A DNA stretch of 64,000 bases from Breznakiella homolactica (lineage in GTDB: Bacteria > Spirochaetota > Spirochaetia > Treponematales > Breznakiellaceae). The notes beneath the pieces are model-generated. The model was given only the letters and a program-made list of their open reading frames with translations, did not search any database and was not told the origin of the DNA. This document shows positions 1-8,480 of the stretch, piece after piece. Positions within the stretch are counted from its first letter, which is position 1. Each line of letters begins with the position of its first letter. The position numbers and the translations under genes are program-made. The stretch covers positions 2,604,001 to 2,668,000 of the forward strand of contig NZ_CP067089.2 of assembly GCF_016616095.2 (NCBI RefSeq), in the 5' to 3' direction.

Positions 1-54
1 CCGTCCAGAGAGAAATATTTCCGGATATATGATTCGTTCATTTCTTTCTCCGCT

Positions 55-1194
55 TTAGAAAAAATCAGTTTGGCGGAAAACAGGTTCCCCGCTTTTAAGA
101 GTCATCTCGCAGCGGATGAGCCGGCTGCCTTCCAAAACTTCGCCTAAATAGTCGGTAAAGCGGACCGGTTTTTCCAGAACCCGCAGAATAGCCAGATCAG
201 CCGGCGCACCGGGCCGGATAAATCCGGCTTTGTTGCCGAGGAACGCCTTCGCGGGGGTTTCCGTACTCAGCCGGATAAGCTCTTCCACAGAGAAACCCAG
301 GTGAAGGTATTCGCTGAGAATATAACCGAGCGAATGAGCGGGCATGCGGTACAGGGAAAAACGGCTCAGGTCCGAAGTGATCAGATCCGGCTTAAAACCC
401 TGATCCAAGGCGGCCCTGGCCATCTTGATAGAAGCGCCGCCCCGCCCGTGGGCCACATCGAACAAAACACCCCGGCGCTGTGCCTCGAATACCTCCGGCA
501 GAACGTTTCCGTTCTTGTCGAGAATCACGCCATCCCCTGTATTATGGAAGACGTGACAGTACACATCCCCGGGCGCAAGCTGCGGCAAGACCTCATCCAC
601 CGGGAGCGGGCAGTCGATCATGTGAACCACCAGCGGCAGGCCCGCCTGCCGGGCAAGCTGCACTGAAGCGGTCAGCGCGCCGGTACCGTGGTTTTTCAGC
701 ATGGGCGCCCCAAGGCGGAGTTTGATGCCAACGATGTTGTCCCGGTATTTTTCACAATAACGAAGGATCTTCTCAGTCTCAAAACGGGCGGGATCCAGTT
801 CCTCCGGATTAAGATGTGAAGTCTGGCCCACGGAGCCGACGTTCAGGAATGATTTGATCGTAACCTGGCTGCCCGCGATGACAGAATTATAGAAATTCTG
901 AAAACCGGATACACCGCAGGTCCCGCCGTCCAGCACGGTGGTGACACCGCTCGGAAAGCAGCCGGTCTCTGCCTGAAAGGAATTATCACTGGAGCCGTAG
1001 TTAACATGGGCGTGGGCGTCAATCAATCCGGGAACCACCAGGCATCCCGCGGCGTCGATTATCTGAACATCCTCAGCGGCGCTGGAAGATTCCGGCATAA
1101 CAATAACGCCGTCCTCAACCGCGAGGTCCATCACCGTATCCACACCCGAAGATGGATCAAGCACACGGCCGTTTTTGATCAAAAAAGAATACAT
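55..1194 (-). CDS. Amidohydrolase/deacetylase family metallohydrolase
   Basis: A 379-aa protein of the dihydroorotase-like amidohydrolase superfamily. The N-terminal strand (LIKNGRVLDPSSG) and the metal-binding GLIDAHAHV motif near residue 57 are clear. HM and CHVFH histidines and a late TSDLS aspartate fit the rest of a binuclear metal site. The family probably hydrolyses or deacetylates a small cyclic amide or N-acyl compound in the cytosol; the substrate cannot be read from sequence. Length is normal for the family. It stands divergent to a 2-hydroxyacid dehydrogenase and near a PocR/AraC regulator, so a small catabolic locus is likely (inference). A strong promoter lies about 125 bp upstream. 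Confidence 0.8.
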   Translation of the reverse strand: MYSFLIKNGRVLDPSSGVDTVMDLAVEDGVIVMPESSSAAEDVQIIDAAGCLVVPGLIDAHAHVNYGSSDNSFQAETGCFPSGVTTVLDGGTCGVSGFQNFYNSVIAGSQVTIKSFLNVGSVGQTSHLNPEELDPARFETEKILRYCEKYRDNIVGIKLRLGAPMLKNHGTGALTASVQLARQAGLPLVVHMIDCPLPVDEVLPQLAPGDVYCHVFHNTGDGVILDKNGNVLPEVFEAQRRGVLFDVAHGRGGASIKMARAALDQGFKPDLITSDLSRFSLYRMPAHSLGYILSEYLHLGFSVEELIRLSTETPAKAFLGNKAGFIRPGAPADLAILRVLEKPVRFTDYLGEVLEGSRLIRCEMTLKSGEPVFRQTDFF

Positions 1195-1317
1195 ACGTTT
1201 TCCTATTTCTCCTTATTAGTGCAATTTCAATTAATCCATCCAATAAGTGGAGTTATCGGACAAATTTTCTATAAATTACAAATTATATAAAATAACTATT
1301 GCAAACAAACTGGATTG

Positions 1318-1345
1318 ATTATACCATGTCTTTATGAATTGTCAA
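1318..1345 (-). promoter_or_regulatory. Sigma70-type promoter with overlapping palindrome
   Basis: On the minus strand TTGACA (1340-1345) and TATAAT (1318-1323) are separated by 16 nt: both hexamers are perfect consensus. It would transcribe the amidohydrolase with a leader of about 120 nt. A palindrome AATTGT-CA-ACAATT (1337-1350) covers the -35 and could be an operator. The rest of the 1195-1568 gap is AT-rich on the left half with no further structure I can support. Confidence 0.75.
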
Positions 1346-1568
1346 CAATTTCTGTTTTATGTCAGCATTTTATCTGGCCACAAAATTGAAGCTGTATTTC
1401 CGCCATCTTTACAGACAGCCTGCAATACCATTAAATCAGTGGAAAAAATCCGCCCGCAGTGGCCAGCGTGGAAGGACCATTTTCGGTAAATTCCAAACCG
1501 GTCAGCCAAAGACTGGAACCGGACTATAGATACCTGATGTTTTGTCAGGTTAAGGAGAAGGAGAAAAA

Positions 1569-2549
1569 ATGAAAGTTCTGATCTCTTTGCCATGGAAACG
1601 GGATGATATTCTGCGCTTGGATGAATTTACGAAAAAACTGGAAGCAGCGGGCTGCCGCGTAACCGTGAGCCCGGGAACCGCGCGCATGACAGAGGAAGAG
1701 CTCATCCGGGCGGCGCAGGGCTGCTGTGCCCATATATGCGGCGGCGATGCCTGGACCTCCAAAGCGATGGACGCGCTGCCGGAGATACGGATTATCTCAC
1801 GGATCGGTGTTGGACATGAAACAGTGGATATTGAAGCCGCCAGAAACCGGGGTATCGCGGTTACAGTGACTCCGGGCGCAGGGGCTCAATATGTTGCGGA
1901 GTATGCCTTCACCGCGCTGCTGGCCCTTTCCCGCCGTCTTTATCAGAACGATACGCAGATGCGGGAAGGGAACTGGAGTCCGGTGATCGGCAGGTCGGTA
2001 AGCGGGAAAACCTTAGGCGTGGTTGGATTCGGGCTGATCGGCAGACAGCTTGCCCGGTGGGCCCAGGGTTTCGGAATGAAAATCACCGCCTATGATCCCA
2101 AGGAAGATCCGGATTATGCCCGGTCTAATCAGATTACGTATCTTCCGCTGGAAGAACTTCTGCGGACCAGCGACTATATCAGCCTGCATCTTCCTCTGCT
2201 GCCTTCAACCCGTAATTTAATCGGGGAAAAAGAATTAGCCATGATGAAAAAAACCGCGGTTCTCATCAACACTGCCCGCGGAGGAATCGTTGACGAGGAT
2301 GCGCTTTTCCGGGCGCTGCAAAAAAAACAGATTGAAGGAGCGGCTCTGGATGTTTTCTGCAATGAACCTTTGCGGGAGAAAAGCCGCTTTGCCGCTTTGG
2401 ATAATATTCTGCTGACCCCGCATATTGCGGGCGGTACGTATGAAGGGCTTACCAGTATTGTTGAGATGGCGGTGGACAACGTTCTTAAGATTATCAACGG
2501 AGAAACTCCGCCCGGCCAAATCACACCATTACGCCGTAATAAAGAATGA
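1569..2549 (+). CDS. D-2-hydroxyacid dehydrogenase (phosphoglycerate dehydrogenase-like)
   Basis: A 326-aa NAD-dependent D-isomer 2-hydroxyacid dehydrogenase, which interconverts a 2-keto acid and a D-2-hydroxy acid. The Rossmann motif GFGLIG is at about residue 157, the catalytic Arg is in the TARGGIVDEDAL segment near residue 240, a Glu follows about 30 residues later, and the catalytic His is in TPHIAGGT near residue 285. Length is right for a short-type enzyme without an ACT domain, so serine biosynthesis is not assured. The start has a strong ribosome site (AAGGAGAAGGAG) just upstream. It is divergent from the amidohydrolase. Confidence 0.85.
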   Translation: MKVLISLPWKRDDILRLDEFTKKLEAAGCRVTVSPGTARMTEEELIRAAQGCCAHICGGDAWTSKAMDALPEIRIISRIGVGHETVDIEAARNRGIAVTVTPGAGAQYVAEYAFTALLALSRRLYQNDTQMREGNWSPVIGRSVSGKTLGVVGFGLIGRQLARWAQGFGMKITAYDPKEDPDYARSNQITYLPLEELLRTSDYISLHLPLLPSTRNLIGEKELAMMKKTAVLINTARGGIVDEDALFRALQKKQIEGAALDVFCNEPLREKSRFAALDNILLTPHIAGGTYEGLTSIVEMAVDNVLKIINGETPPGQITPLRRNKE

Positions 2550-2640
2550 CCTTATATGGGCATATCAGCAGCAAAGTTTTTCCGAAAATAAAAAGCCGCC
2601 CGCAGAACAGCCTCAGGTTTAAAAAAACATAGCGGAAAAC

Positions 2641-3990
2641 TTATCGTGATATACAGTAAACATCGGTGTTGACCGGAAAGGCTCCGCCGTTTTCCCGGTA
2701 TTTCCCAGGGCTGGTTTTGGTGTATTGTTTAAATATCTTGGAAAACCAGCTTTGGTCCTCAAAGCCACAATCTGCGGATATTTGGCTTATCGAGGCATCG
2801 GTCTCAATCAGCATGCTGGCAGCCTTATCCACCCTGAGTCTATTCAGATAGGTTGTAAGGGTTTCCCCCATTTCGTTTTTAAAAACAGCACTGAAATAGG
2901 GAGCTGACAAACCTGATGCGGCAGCAACTTCCCGCAGAGTTATTTTTTTGCTGAGATGCTCATTGATATACCGATCCGCCTTGCGGAGTGCCGTTGCGTG
3001 CCGTATCCCCTGGAAAGAAAACAGCCGGTTCGAAATGTGATCCACCGCAATGTTAAGCAGTTCCCGTAAGGCATCGGTGGTTTTTACTTCCTGAGCCCAC
3101 CGAAGGAAATAATTATTTTCCTCCATCAGAACTTTCCTGCCGATTCCGGACTGAATAGAAGACCGGGAAAGAATCACCAATAATTCAATTACCCGGAACT
3201 GTATGGCCTTAAAATTATTGGTGTTGGTGAAAAATAAATCATCAAGCAGTTCATTGAGAATGTGTTTTCCCATGGAAGTATCGCCCCGGCGCAGCGCCGC
3301 AATGAGATTTTTTTCCTTTTCCCAAGGATATGCCGGCAGATCTTGTTTGGAAGGATGCTCACTCTCCGGGATATCCGCAAAACGGTCTGTTTTAAATTGA
3401 TGTTCCGTACTCCGTTTAAGGGCTTCATACCCATCATTTTCTTTTATAAGGATTTTACTATTTATTAAGAGCATTTTGGCCAGAGCCTGGATTCGGTCAG
3501 TGCTGACATCAGGAATGTCTTGGAGCATTTCCTCTGCTTTTTCAAAGGAAATGGTACCGCTGCTCATACGCTGAACCGATTCTATTGCTGCAATTCTGGA
3601 AACTGACAATACATGACCGCTTGAGAAGGCTCCCATAAAGCGGCCCCGGTAAACCAAGCGGCATATCCAATACATAAAACCACGATTACATCGGTATATA
3701 TATACACCGCCAAAATTCTGGGCTTCTTCAATGGCATACTGATGTAATTTTACACAGGGATACTCATCCTGCTCCAGGAGCTTTTGATTATCCGCATAAT
3801 AATGCCTGCAATGGTTGCAAAAAACCTTCTGTAACCCCTTCTTGTCATCTCCCACAATATGACCGTCCGGTCCCAAAACGCAGCAACCAACCCCGGTTGA
3901 TTTCCGGTACATATCGACAATCATTAACGCATTTCTATAAAAAGAATCTGTTTCCCGGCGGTATGTCACCGTATTCACCCCATTCAACAT
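2641..3990 (-). CDS. PocR-domain AraC-family transcriptional regulator
   Basis: A 449-aa regulator. The N-terminal part (about residues 12-180) resembles the PocR sensory domain, with cysteine clusters CNHCRHY and a YIYRCNRGFMYWICRL segment. The C-terminal 100 residues are a typical AraC double helix-turn-helix (ITLREVAAASGLSAPYFS, then DQSWFSKIFKQYTKTSPGKYR). It probably senses a small metabolite and controls the neighbouring catabolic genes; that target is inference. A second PocR/AraC protein lies at 56.6 kb. Confidence 0.85.
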   Translation of the reverse strand: MLNGVNTVTYRRETDSFYRNALMIVDMYRKSTGVGCCVLGPDGHIVGDDKKGLQKVFCNHCRHYYADNQKLLEQDEYPCVKLHQYAIEEAQNFGGVYIYRCNRGFMYWICRLVYRGRFMGAFSSGHVLSVSRIAAIESVQRMSSGTISFEKAEEMLQDIPDVSTDRIQALAKMLLINSKILIKENDGYEALKRSTEHQFKTDRFADIPESEHPSKQDLPAYPWEKEKNLIAALRRGDTSMGKHILNELLDDLFFTNTNNFKAIQFRVIELLVILSRSSIQSGIGRKVLMEENNYFLRWAQEVKTTDALRELLNIAVDHISNRLFSFQGIRHATALRKADRYINEHLSKKITLREVAAASGLSAPYFSAVFKNEMGETLTTYLNRLRVDKAASMLIETDASISQISADCGFEDQSWFSKIFKQYTKTSPGKYRENGGAFPVNTDVYCISR

Positions 3991-4003
3991 ATCGATTCTC
4001 CTC

Positions 4004-4240
4004 TCAATCTGTATTTATCTTAAGAAGACTATCTTTATCCCGCATCACCCGAATGGGTAAAAAATGAAAGCTTCTATAAAACGACTCGAAGGCTATATCT
4101 ATAGCCTCTTTCTCGGTTTCTTTTTTAGTGTTGGTTTCCGGGAGATATTTCCCCGTTTGTTCGCTTTTAAATCTGACTGTGCAGAATCTTCGATCGTTTC
4201 GTTTTAAGACGGTAAAAGGAAGGCGTTTTTTCATGTCCAT
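4004..4240 (-). pseudogene. Remnant of a tyrosine integrase N-terminal domain
   Basis: A 78-aa reading frame whose first ~55 residues resemble the N-terminus of the intact integrase at 13.4-14.7 kb: KKRLPFTV, FKSEQTGKYLP and KKETEKEAIDIA align with KGRYPFSV, FKNPDTGRFMP and RKATEAEAIETA. The core-binding and catalytic domains are absent. It points the same way as the intact integrase and, like it, lies just left of a tRNA-fMet 3' end. I read it as debris of an earlier element integrated at this tRNA. It could instead be a small expressed DNA-binding protein, but I see no support for that. Confidence 0.65.
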
Positions 4241-4400
4241 AACCTTTACAGCGCCGTTGAAAATGGGATTTACGCCATTTTTTGCGGTACTTTTCGCTAT
4301 ATGCGATGATTAAGGACATCGTTGTTTGGCAGTCCTGCCATAATTCTGTATAACAAAGGTTTGGAGAATAACGAAACAAACATTGCTATCCTCCGAAAAT

Positions 4401-4453
4401 AAAAAAACGTCCCGTTTTGGGACGTTTTGCATTCCTAGCAGGGACAGGACTCG
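4401..4453 (-). repeat. Duplicated terminator plus tRNA-fMet 3' end (old att remnant)
   Basis: This ~53-bp segment nearly repeats 4581-4634: an A-run, the CGTCCC/GGGACG hairpin (4408-4413 with 4419-4424), ATTCCTAGC and the last 18 bases of tRNA-fMet (4436-4453). After 4453 it departs from the tRNA. The rest of the 4241-4616 gap (4454-4580) holds a perfect 10-bp hairpin (4505-4514/4517-4526) and no gene. Together with the integrase fragment to its left it reads as a scar of a previous integration or of an imprecise excision. Confidence 0.7.
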
Positions 4454-4580
4454 GCTTCCGGTCGCTGACTTCCTGTCAGCTCCCTACAGCCCGCCTCCGT
4501 TCCTAAACCGGCATCCATGCCGGTTTGCGCTCCCTTCCAGTCGCGCCGGAACTTCGTTTCGAGTCCTGCTTTACAGGCAC

Positions 4581-4609
4581 AAAAAAAACGTCCCGTTTCG
4601 GGACGTTTT
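4581..4609 (-). terminator. Rho-independent terminator of tRNA-fMet
   Basis: The stem AAAACGTCCCG (4585-4595) / CGGGACGTTTT (4599-4609) is followed on the minus strand by a run of eight T. It sits 7 bp beyond the 3' end of the left tRNA copy, so this copy keeps the original downstream flank. Confidence 0.85.
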
Positions 4610-4616
4610 GAATTCC

Positions 4617-4693
<77 letters not shown>

Positions 4694-4916
4694 GTTGCGA
4701 TGTGCTTAAATCAACTATAGCCAGTATTTCTAAGCAAGAAAAGGTAAAAAAATTGCTGATTTAGAGGCCTACAATGGTTCTTAGAAAAGCCCAAACTGTG
4801 TTTCTATGTACGTTTTCTGTTTACTTTTTCAATAAAAAGTATAGTAAATCAAAAATTGATTACATAAAAATGATTTTAATAGTTAATTTATTGAATGGCT
4901 TTTATCTATGATAGAG

Positions 4917-5861
4917 CTAAGCTAATTGCTTCTTAATAATTTGACTTAATCGTTTTTTAGTATTAATGAAAATATCTGGCTCAATTTGTTGCGAACTACT
5001 TATTAATCCAGTTAACTTCATTAGCTCTCCTTCTGGAATAGTATTCAAAGACGGATATTTTCTCATAATCGAAATTAACTTTTTTCTGTGTTTATTAGGT
5101 ACTCTGAATTTGTGATCAGACGTGATAACACAACCAGTAATATGTTTATTCTCTCGCTTATTATAATATCTTATCTTTTTCCTTTTAAGATCTAACCTAT
5201 ATTTCTTTACGATTGCTTGAACTTGAAGATGCAAATTTTTAGCCAAAGATAATTCTACAGATGAAATAGTTAAATCGTCAACATATAATGTAAATATTTT
5301 ATCTTTATTTAAGATAGCAATTTCATCAAACATTTGTTTATAAGACCAATAAGCTATCAATTGACTTATAGGACTTCCTGTAGGTATTATCTTTCCATAA
5401 CAAGAAATATTTGCCAGAATATGTGCAATATCATCACTCTGATTTAAACGATAACGATAAAACCGAAAAACGTATTCTCTATTAGCGTTCTTATAAAATC
5501 CTTTAATATCCATTTTCAAGAAATATGAAGAATTAATGTGTCTCTTAGCATTATCTACGTAAGACAAACCTCTTTTTCCTGAATATAGGTAAGTAGGGGT
5601 ATCGATTCTTGATAGATATCGAAATAATCTATCATGAATTTTTCGAAGTAATCCTATAGGTTCTTGAATTTCCCTCCCATTAATAGAAAATATTCTATAA
5701 GAGTTAGTAAGTGGTAGATGGATTAATTCTTCATTAGTACCTATGTCTAATAGCTCACGTAATTTTCTTTTATTCTTAATTCCATATAGAGGGCTAAAAG
5801 TAATGTCATATATTTTATTAACTTTCCTCATTTGCATATTTCTCAACATTTTGTAATACAT
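4917..5861 (-). CDS. Retron-type reverse transcriptase
   Basis: 314 aa, the usual size of a retron RT. Residues visible: the retron hallmark NAxxH as NAKRH (104-108), RT motif with D118 (MDIKGFY), PTGSPIS (160-166), catalytic YVDD (193-196), and an ITG-containing version of the retron VTG signature (241-243). No group II intron maturase domain and no fused effector. The product would copy its cognate non-coding RNA into a branched msDNA. Its start overlaps the HTH gene by 44 nt, so the two are translationally coupled; an internal Met (residue 11) is an alternative start. It is the last gene before the left tRNA. Retrons of this type usually act in phage defence together with a partner protein (family knowledge). 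Confidence 0.9.
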   Translation of the reverse strand: MYYKMLRNMQMRKVNKIYDITFSPLYGIKNKRKLRELLDIGTNEELIHLPLTNSYRIFSINGREIQEPIGLLRKIHDRLFRYLSRIDTPTYLYSGKRGLSYVDNAKRHINSSYFLKMDIKGFYKNANREYVFRFYRYRLNQSDDIAHILANISCYGKIIPTGSPISQLIAYWSYKQMFDEIAILNKDKIFTLYVDDLTISSVELSLAKNLHLQVQAIVKKYRLDLKRKKIRYYNKRENKHITGCVITSDHKFRVPNKHRKKLISIMRKYPSLNTIPEGELMKLTGLISSSQQIEPDIFINTKKRLSQIIKKQLA

Positions 5862-6108
5862 CTATAATTTTATTTCTAAAAATATTTCGAATTTTACCAT
5901 CCTTTTTATCGTATTCTTTAACGAATGCAAATAAAGCAGATGAGGTTGTCCCAAAAACACTAGCATATTTATCAAGTAATTCTATGGAAATTTTTTTCTT
6001 GCCTTTTTCAATTTCAGATAAATAGCTAGTTGAAATTTCTAACTTCTCAGCTAATTCATATGATTTCATATCGTTAAAGACACGCAACAATCTTAATGCA
6101 TCGTTCAT
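5818..6108 (-). CDS. XRE/Cro-type HTH protein, retron partner candidate
   Basis: 96 aa with a Cro/CI helix-turn-helix (about residues 15-60: YELAEKLEISTSYLSEIEKGKKKIS) and a charged helical tail. Some described retron types have a small HTH protein next to the RT, so this could be the effector or antitoxin-like partner rather than a plain repressor. It overlaps the RT gene and follows the folded leader at 6.1-6.4 kb. It resembles the XRE protein at 10.8 kb in the HTH. The ribosome site is weak (AGGAT, about 9 nt from ATG). Confidence 0.75.
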   Translation of the reverse strand: MNDALRLLRVFNDMKSYELAEKLEISTSYLSEIEKGKKKISIELLDKYASVFGTTSSALFAFVKEYDKKDGKIRNIFRNKIIDVLQNVEKYANEES

Positions 6109-6144
6109 ATATGATTTATCCTATTAAAAAGTTCACAGGCGCTA

Positions 6145-6420
6145 GTCATTTTAAAGTTTTATCCTTGGGAAACAATGCAATAATCTGGAAGATAAAAAGG
6201 ATAAACTTAATTATCTCTTTTCTGTTCTTCCAGCACCACTTATAAAACTTTACGATGACAGGATCTCGTTTTGAGACCTTTCTGCTATGAAGTCTTTTCT
6301 TCATAAGCGACCTCTTTACCCCTTTGAAGATTTAGTGCTTTTACACACTAGAAAGGGTTTACGCTAAAGAGGTTGTGGAACGATCTCTTTTCGCTAACCT
6401 ATAACCTTTGTGTGGCGTTG
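6145..6420 (-). ncRNA. Candidate retron msr-msd RNA
   Basis: Non-coding, upstream of the HTH-RT genes on the same strand and densely folded. A long compound stem pairs 6242-6252 with 6152-6162 (11 bp) and, after a 2-nt internal loop, 6255-6259 with 6145-6149; it encloses a hairpin with an 8-bp base (6226-6233/6185-6192) and an inner imperfect stem. Upstream lie hairpins 6286-6292/6299-6305 (7 bp), GGTCTC-type 6261-6278, and a three-part stem 6311-6318/6365-6372, 6320-6325/6352-6357, 6333-6337/6346-6350. A TTAGC near 6393 could hold the branching G. I could not identify a clear a1/a2 pair, so the ends are uncertain. Confidence 0.6.
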
Positions 6421-6540
6421 ATTACGCAACGCCACATTGCCGACGATGGCTGCCGTGACGGTGATGGCCGTCGGGCGCTTCCCCCGGGCAAGAATTGACT
6501 ACCTATACAGGCAGTCTCGGGTTTTATCCCACATTTACTA
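6411..6540. other. GC-rich hairpin cluster, possible replication origin or RNA leader
   Basis: Three strong hairpins stand out in AT-rich surroundings: a perfect 10-bp stem TGTGGCGTTG/CAACGCCACA (6411-6420/6427-6436), a CCGACG/CGTCGG stem with a CCG/CGG tip (6440-6474), and GACTACC/GGCAGTC (6497-6503/6510-6516), whose one mismatch is a G-U pair only in the minus-strand RNA. The position just beyond the replication initiator gene suits a rolling-circle origin; it may equally be the leader of the retron transcript. With 6145-6420 it fills the 6109-6611 gap. Confidence 0.45.
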
Positions 6541-6577
6541 TAAAAGTATGCGTAAGGCCACTTGCGGTCTCAAAAAT

Positions 6578-6606
6578 ATACTATCATGACTACTATACCT
6601 TGTCAA
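6578..6606 (-). promoter_or_regulatory. Promoter for the structured RNA / retron operon
   Basis: Minus-strand TTGACA (6601-6606), 17-nt spacer, TAGTAT (6578-6583). Transcription would start near 6571, just past the stop of the replication gene, and run through the folded region into the HTH and RT genes. Confidence 0.7.
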
Positions 6607-6611
6607 CAATA

Positions 6612-7664
6612 TTATTCGCTATTTGCGAATTTTATTCGCAAATATTTTCTATCATTTTCAAGAGCTTCTTCAACTTTACGATCTAGCTCCGCAATGATTT
6701 CAATAGGTTCAACGGGTGTATAATTCAAATCTTCTTTCCAGGTTACATTATTGATATCTCCGAATGTCTCTTTATTGATGATATTATTATCATAGAGGGT
6801 TTGAACAAAAGAAGCATATTCATCAAAATGCCTTTGCCGTTGATAATAGGCCCATAACTTTAATGCTTTTGCCTTCGTAATCTGCTTAAGGGATTCTTGC
6901 CTACTCTCAAAATCTTTAGGCTTACATTGTTCATTTTTAAAATTGTCTGGTTTCAGCGTTTCTAGTGAATCTATTAATAATCGCCTACCCATCTTTGGAA
7001 TAGATTTATAGAACTGATAAAGTAAATCTTGTAATTTAAAATAAATCTCTGGATTGCAAAGGTCCGTCAGCACTAAATTTCTTTTAAATTTACGTTGAAT
7101 ACCTACGCTGCCTATTAGTCTGTATTCTAGGCGTAAAATATTCTTACCTTGAAAATCAACAGGTATAGAATGATTGTGTGCTTTCATTTCATTGGTTTTA
7201 TTATAACAGGTAAACCAAATACGACCGGTCTTTGAACCCTGGCCTGATGTTTCAAGATCAATTACCCTAAACATTTCTTCTCCATAAATAGTACCCATTC
7301 TATGAGATTTGTACCTACGGGGATATGCAAATGTTGAAATATAGCTATTCACCTTATGATCAAGAATGACGCAGAATCCTATTTCAACTCTTGTCAATTT
7401 GGCTTTTGTTAAGTCTATGCCAGTTATAATGCCAAGTCTTTCTATAGCCTGCTTAACATCAAGCCAGGTAAATTTAACAATATTGTTACCATGAAAATAT
7501 TTACCAAGGCTGCCTTGTATCTTTATATGGCTATTCGTTTGATTAATTTTTAAATTACCTAACTCAGCAGAATAAGAGTTTTCACTATAATTTCTGCTTG
7601 GAATTCTTTTATACCATTCATTACCGGCCTCAAGTGGAACCACAAGATTAATATTGTCAATCAT
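6612..7664 (-). CDS. Phage/plasmid-type replication initiation protein (gene II/X-like)
   Basis: About 350 aa when started at the ATG at 7664, which has an ideal AAGGAG site 8 nt before it; a longer frame to 7715 lacks one. Blocks such as LTRVEIGFCVIL and ILRLEYRLIGSVG are typical of the gene II/X replication proteins of small rolling-circle phages and elements. It would nick an origin on the element and start rolling-circle synthesis. I cannot point to the catalytic Tyr with certainty. The start overlaps the previous gene (ATGATTGA), so the three genes 8141-6612 form a coupled operon. Confidence 0.65.
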   Translation of the reverse strand: MIDNINLVVPLEAGNEWYKRIPSRNYSENSYSAELGNLKINQTNSHIKIQGSLGKYFHGNNIVKFTWLDVKQAIERLGIITGIDLTKAKLTRVEIGFCVILDHKVNSYISTFAYPRRYKSHRMGTIYGEEMFRVIDLETSGQGSKTGRIWFTCYNKTNEMKAHNHSIPVDFQGKNILRLEYRLIGSVGIQRKFKRNLVLTDLCNPEIYFKLQDLLYQFYKSIPKMGRRLLIDSLETLKPDNFKNEQCKPKDFESRQESLKQITKAKALKLWAYYQRQRHFDEYASFVQTLYDNNIINKETFGDINNVTWKEDLNYTPVEPIEIIAELDRKVEEALENDRKYLRIKFANSE

Positions 7665-7953
7665 TTGTAGTCTCCTTAAACAGTGTACGAACCCCCCAAT
7701 TTTTACCCCTATCAAGATAGTTCCTCCTGAAAAACGTTAAAAACTCTATGTTATTCAATTCCGCAAGGTGTTTAGTGACTGATACCTGGCACTCCCTACA
7801 AAAGATTGTTCCAGTATGATTTGATGCTAAACAAGAGGCATATCCAATTTGCTGAATATTGGTCTTAAACCTGAAATAAGTTCTGTCATGTTCCAGGTGA
7901 AAGTAATACATTTGGGTTTGTTTTGGCCTGATAATATAATTTTGCTGGTTCAT
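7657..7953 (-). CDS. Small hypothetical protein in replication operon
   Basis: 98 aa, not recognised. It has three cysteines, one isolated and two in a CRECQ pair (about 41, 52, 55), and is rich in aromatic and basic residues. Coupled on both sides: its ATG overlaps the stop of the excisionase-like gene and its stop overlaps the replication start. Position suggests an accessory DNA-binding or replication role; this is inference from neighbours only. Confidence 0.6.
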   Translation of the reverse strand: MNQQNYIIRPKQTQMYYFHLEHDRTYFRFKTNIQQIGYASCLASNHTGTIFCRECQVSVTKHLAELNNIEFLTFFRRNYLDRGKNWGVRTLFKETTND

Positions 7954-8141
7954 TTTGAGACCGCCGAATTACTTTGATTTTCTTCAAGCCATTGGTTTAC
8001 TACAGATTTTCTATAGATAACCCGTTTCCCAAGCTTTACATGCGGTATGTTTTGCTTGTCTAATGTAGTTAAGCAAATCCTCAAATATTCTGCGGTTTCT
8101 TTCCGGGTGAGTATTTCATCCGGCATGTTTTCGTAATCCAT
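7950..8141 (-). CDS. Excisionase-like HTH protein
   Basis: 63 aa with the small winged HTH of the HTH_17/excisionase type: EILTRKETAEYLRICLTTLDK followed by the wing IPHVKLGKRVIYRKSVVNQWLEEN. A strong GGAGGAG site precedes the ATG. First gene of the replication operon. Such proteins act as directionality factors for tyrosine integrases or as activators of the element's replication genes. Confidence 0.75.
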   Translation of the reverse strand: MDYENMPDEILTRKETAEYLRICLTTLDKQNIPHVKLGKRVIYRKSVVNQWLEENQSNSAVSK

Positions 8142-8480
8142 AATTTCTCCTCCCGCTTTTTAAGCGTCTTAGATTGGTTACTTAAATAGGTGGAGAAATT
8201 TAGTTGGTCCGATTTATTTGTAAAAAACAAGTTCTGTAAGATTTATACATAAAAATGCATTGATATATGTCTTATTGTATTTTTATCATAATTTAATCTT
8301 AGATTAGGGCATATTTAATGTATTATTATACATTTCTAGTAGCAATATGTGATAATTCTGTTCGTCGAGTTTTTAAGAAAAAGCATCTTTTTTCACTTTT
8401 TTAGCTAATATTTTACAAGATTTAAGAAACAGTACTAAAAGTCTGATCAGATTATTAATTTCTTGATAGATATTCTCATT
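8142..8480. other. AT-rich non-coding stretch
   Basis: 339 bp upstream of the excisionase-replication operon. Very AT-rich, presumably holds the operon promoter, but I see no hexamer pair or repeat convincing enough to call. Confidence 0.5.

Noticed and set aside
1351..1568. Riboswitch upstream of the hydroxyacid dehydrogenase
   Set aside because: Only a short CCTGA/TCAGG-type hairpin is visible; no known aptamer pattern.
4917..5861. Group II intron or diversity-generating retroelement RT
   Set aside because: The protein is short, lacks a maturase or template-repeat/variable-repeat pair, and has retron signatures (NAKRH, ITG).
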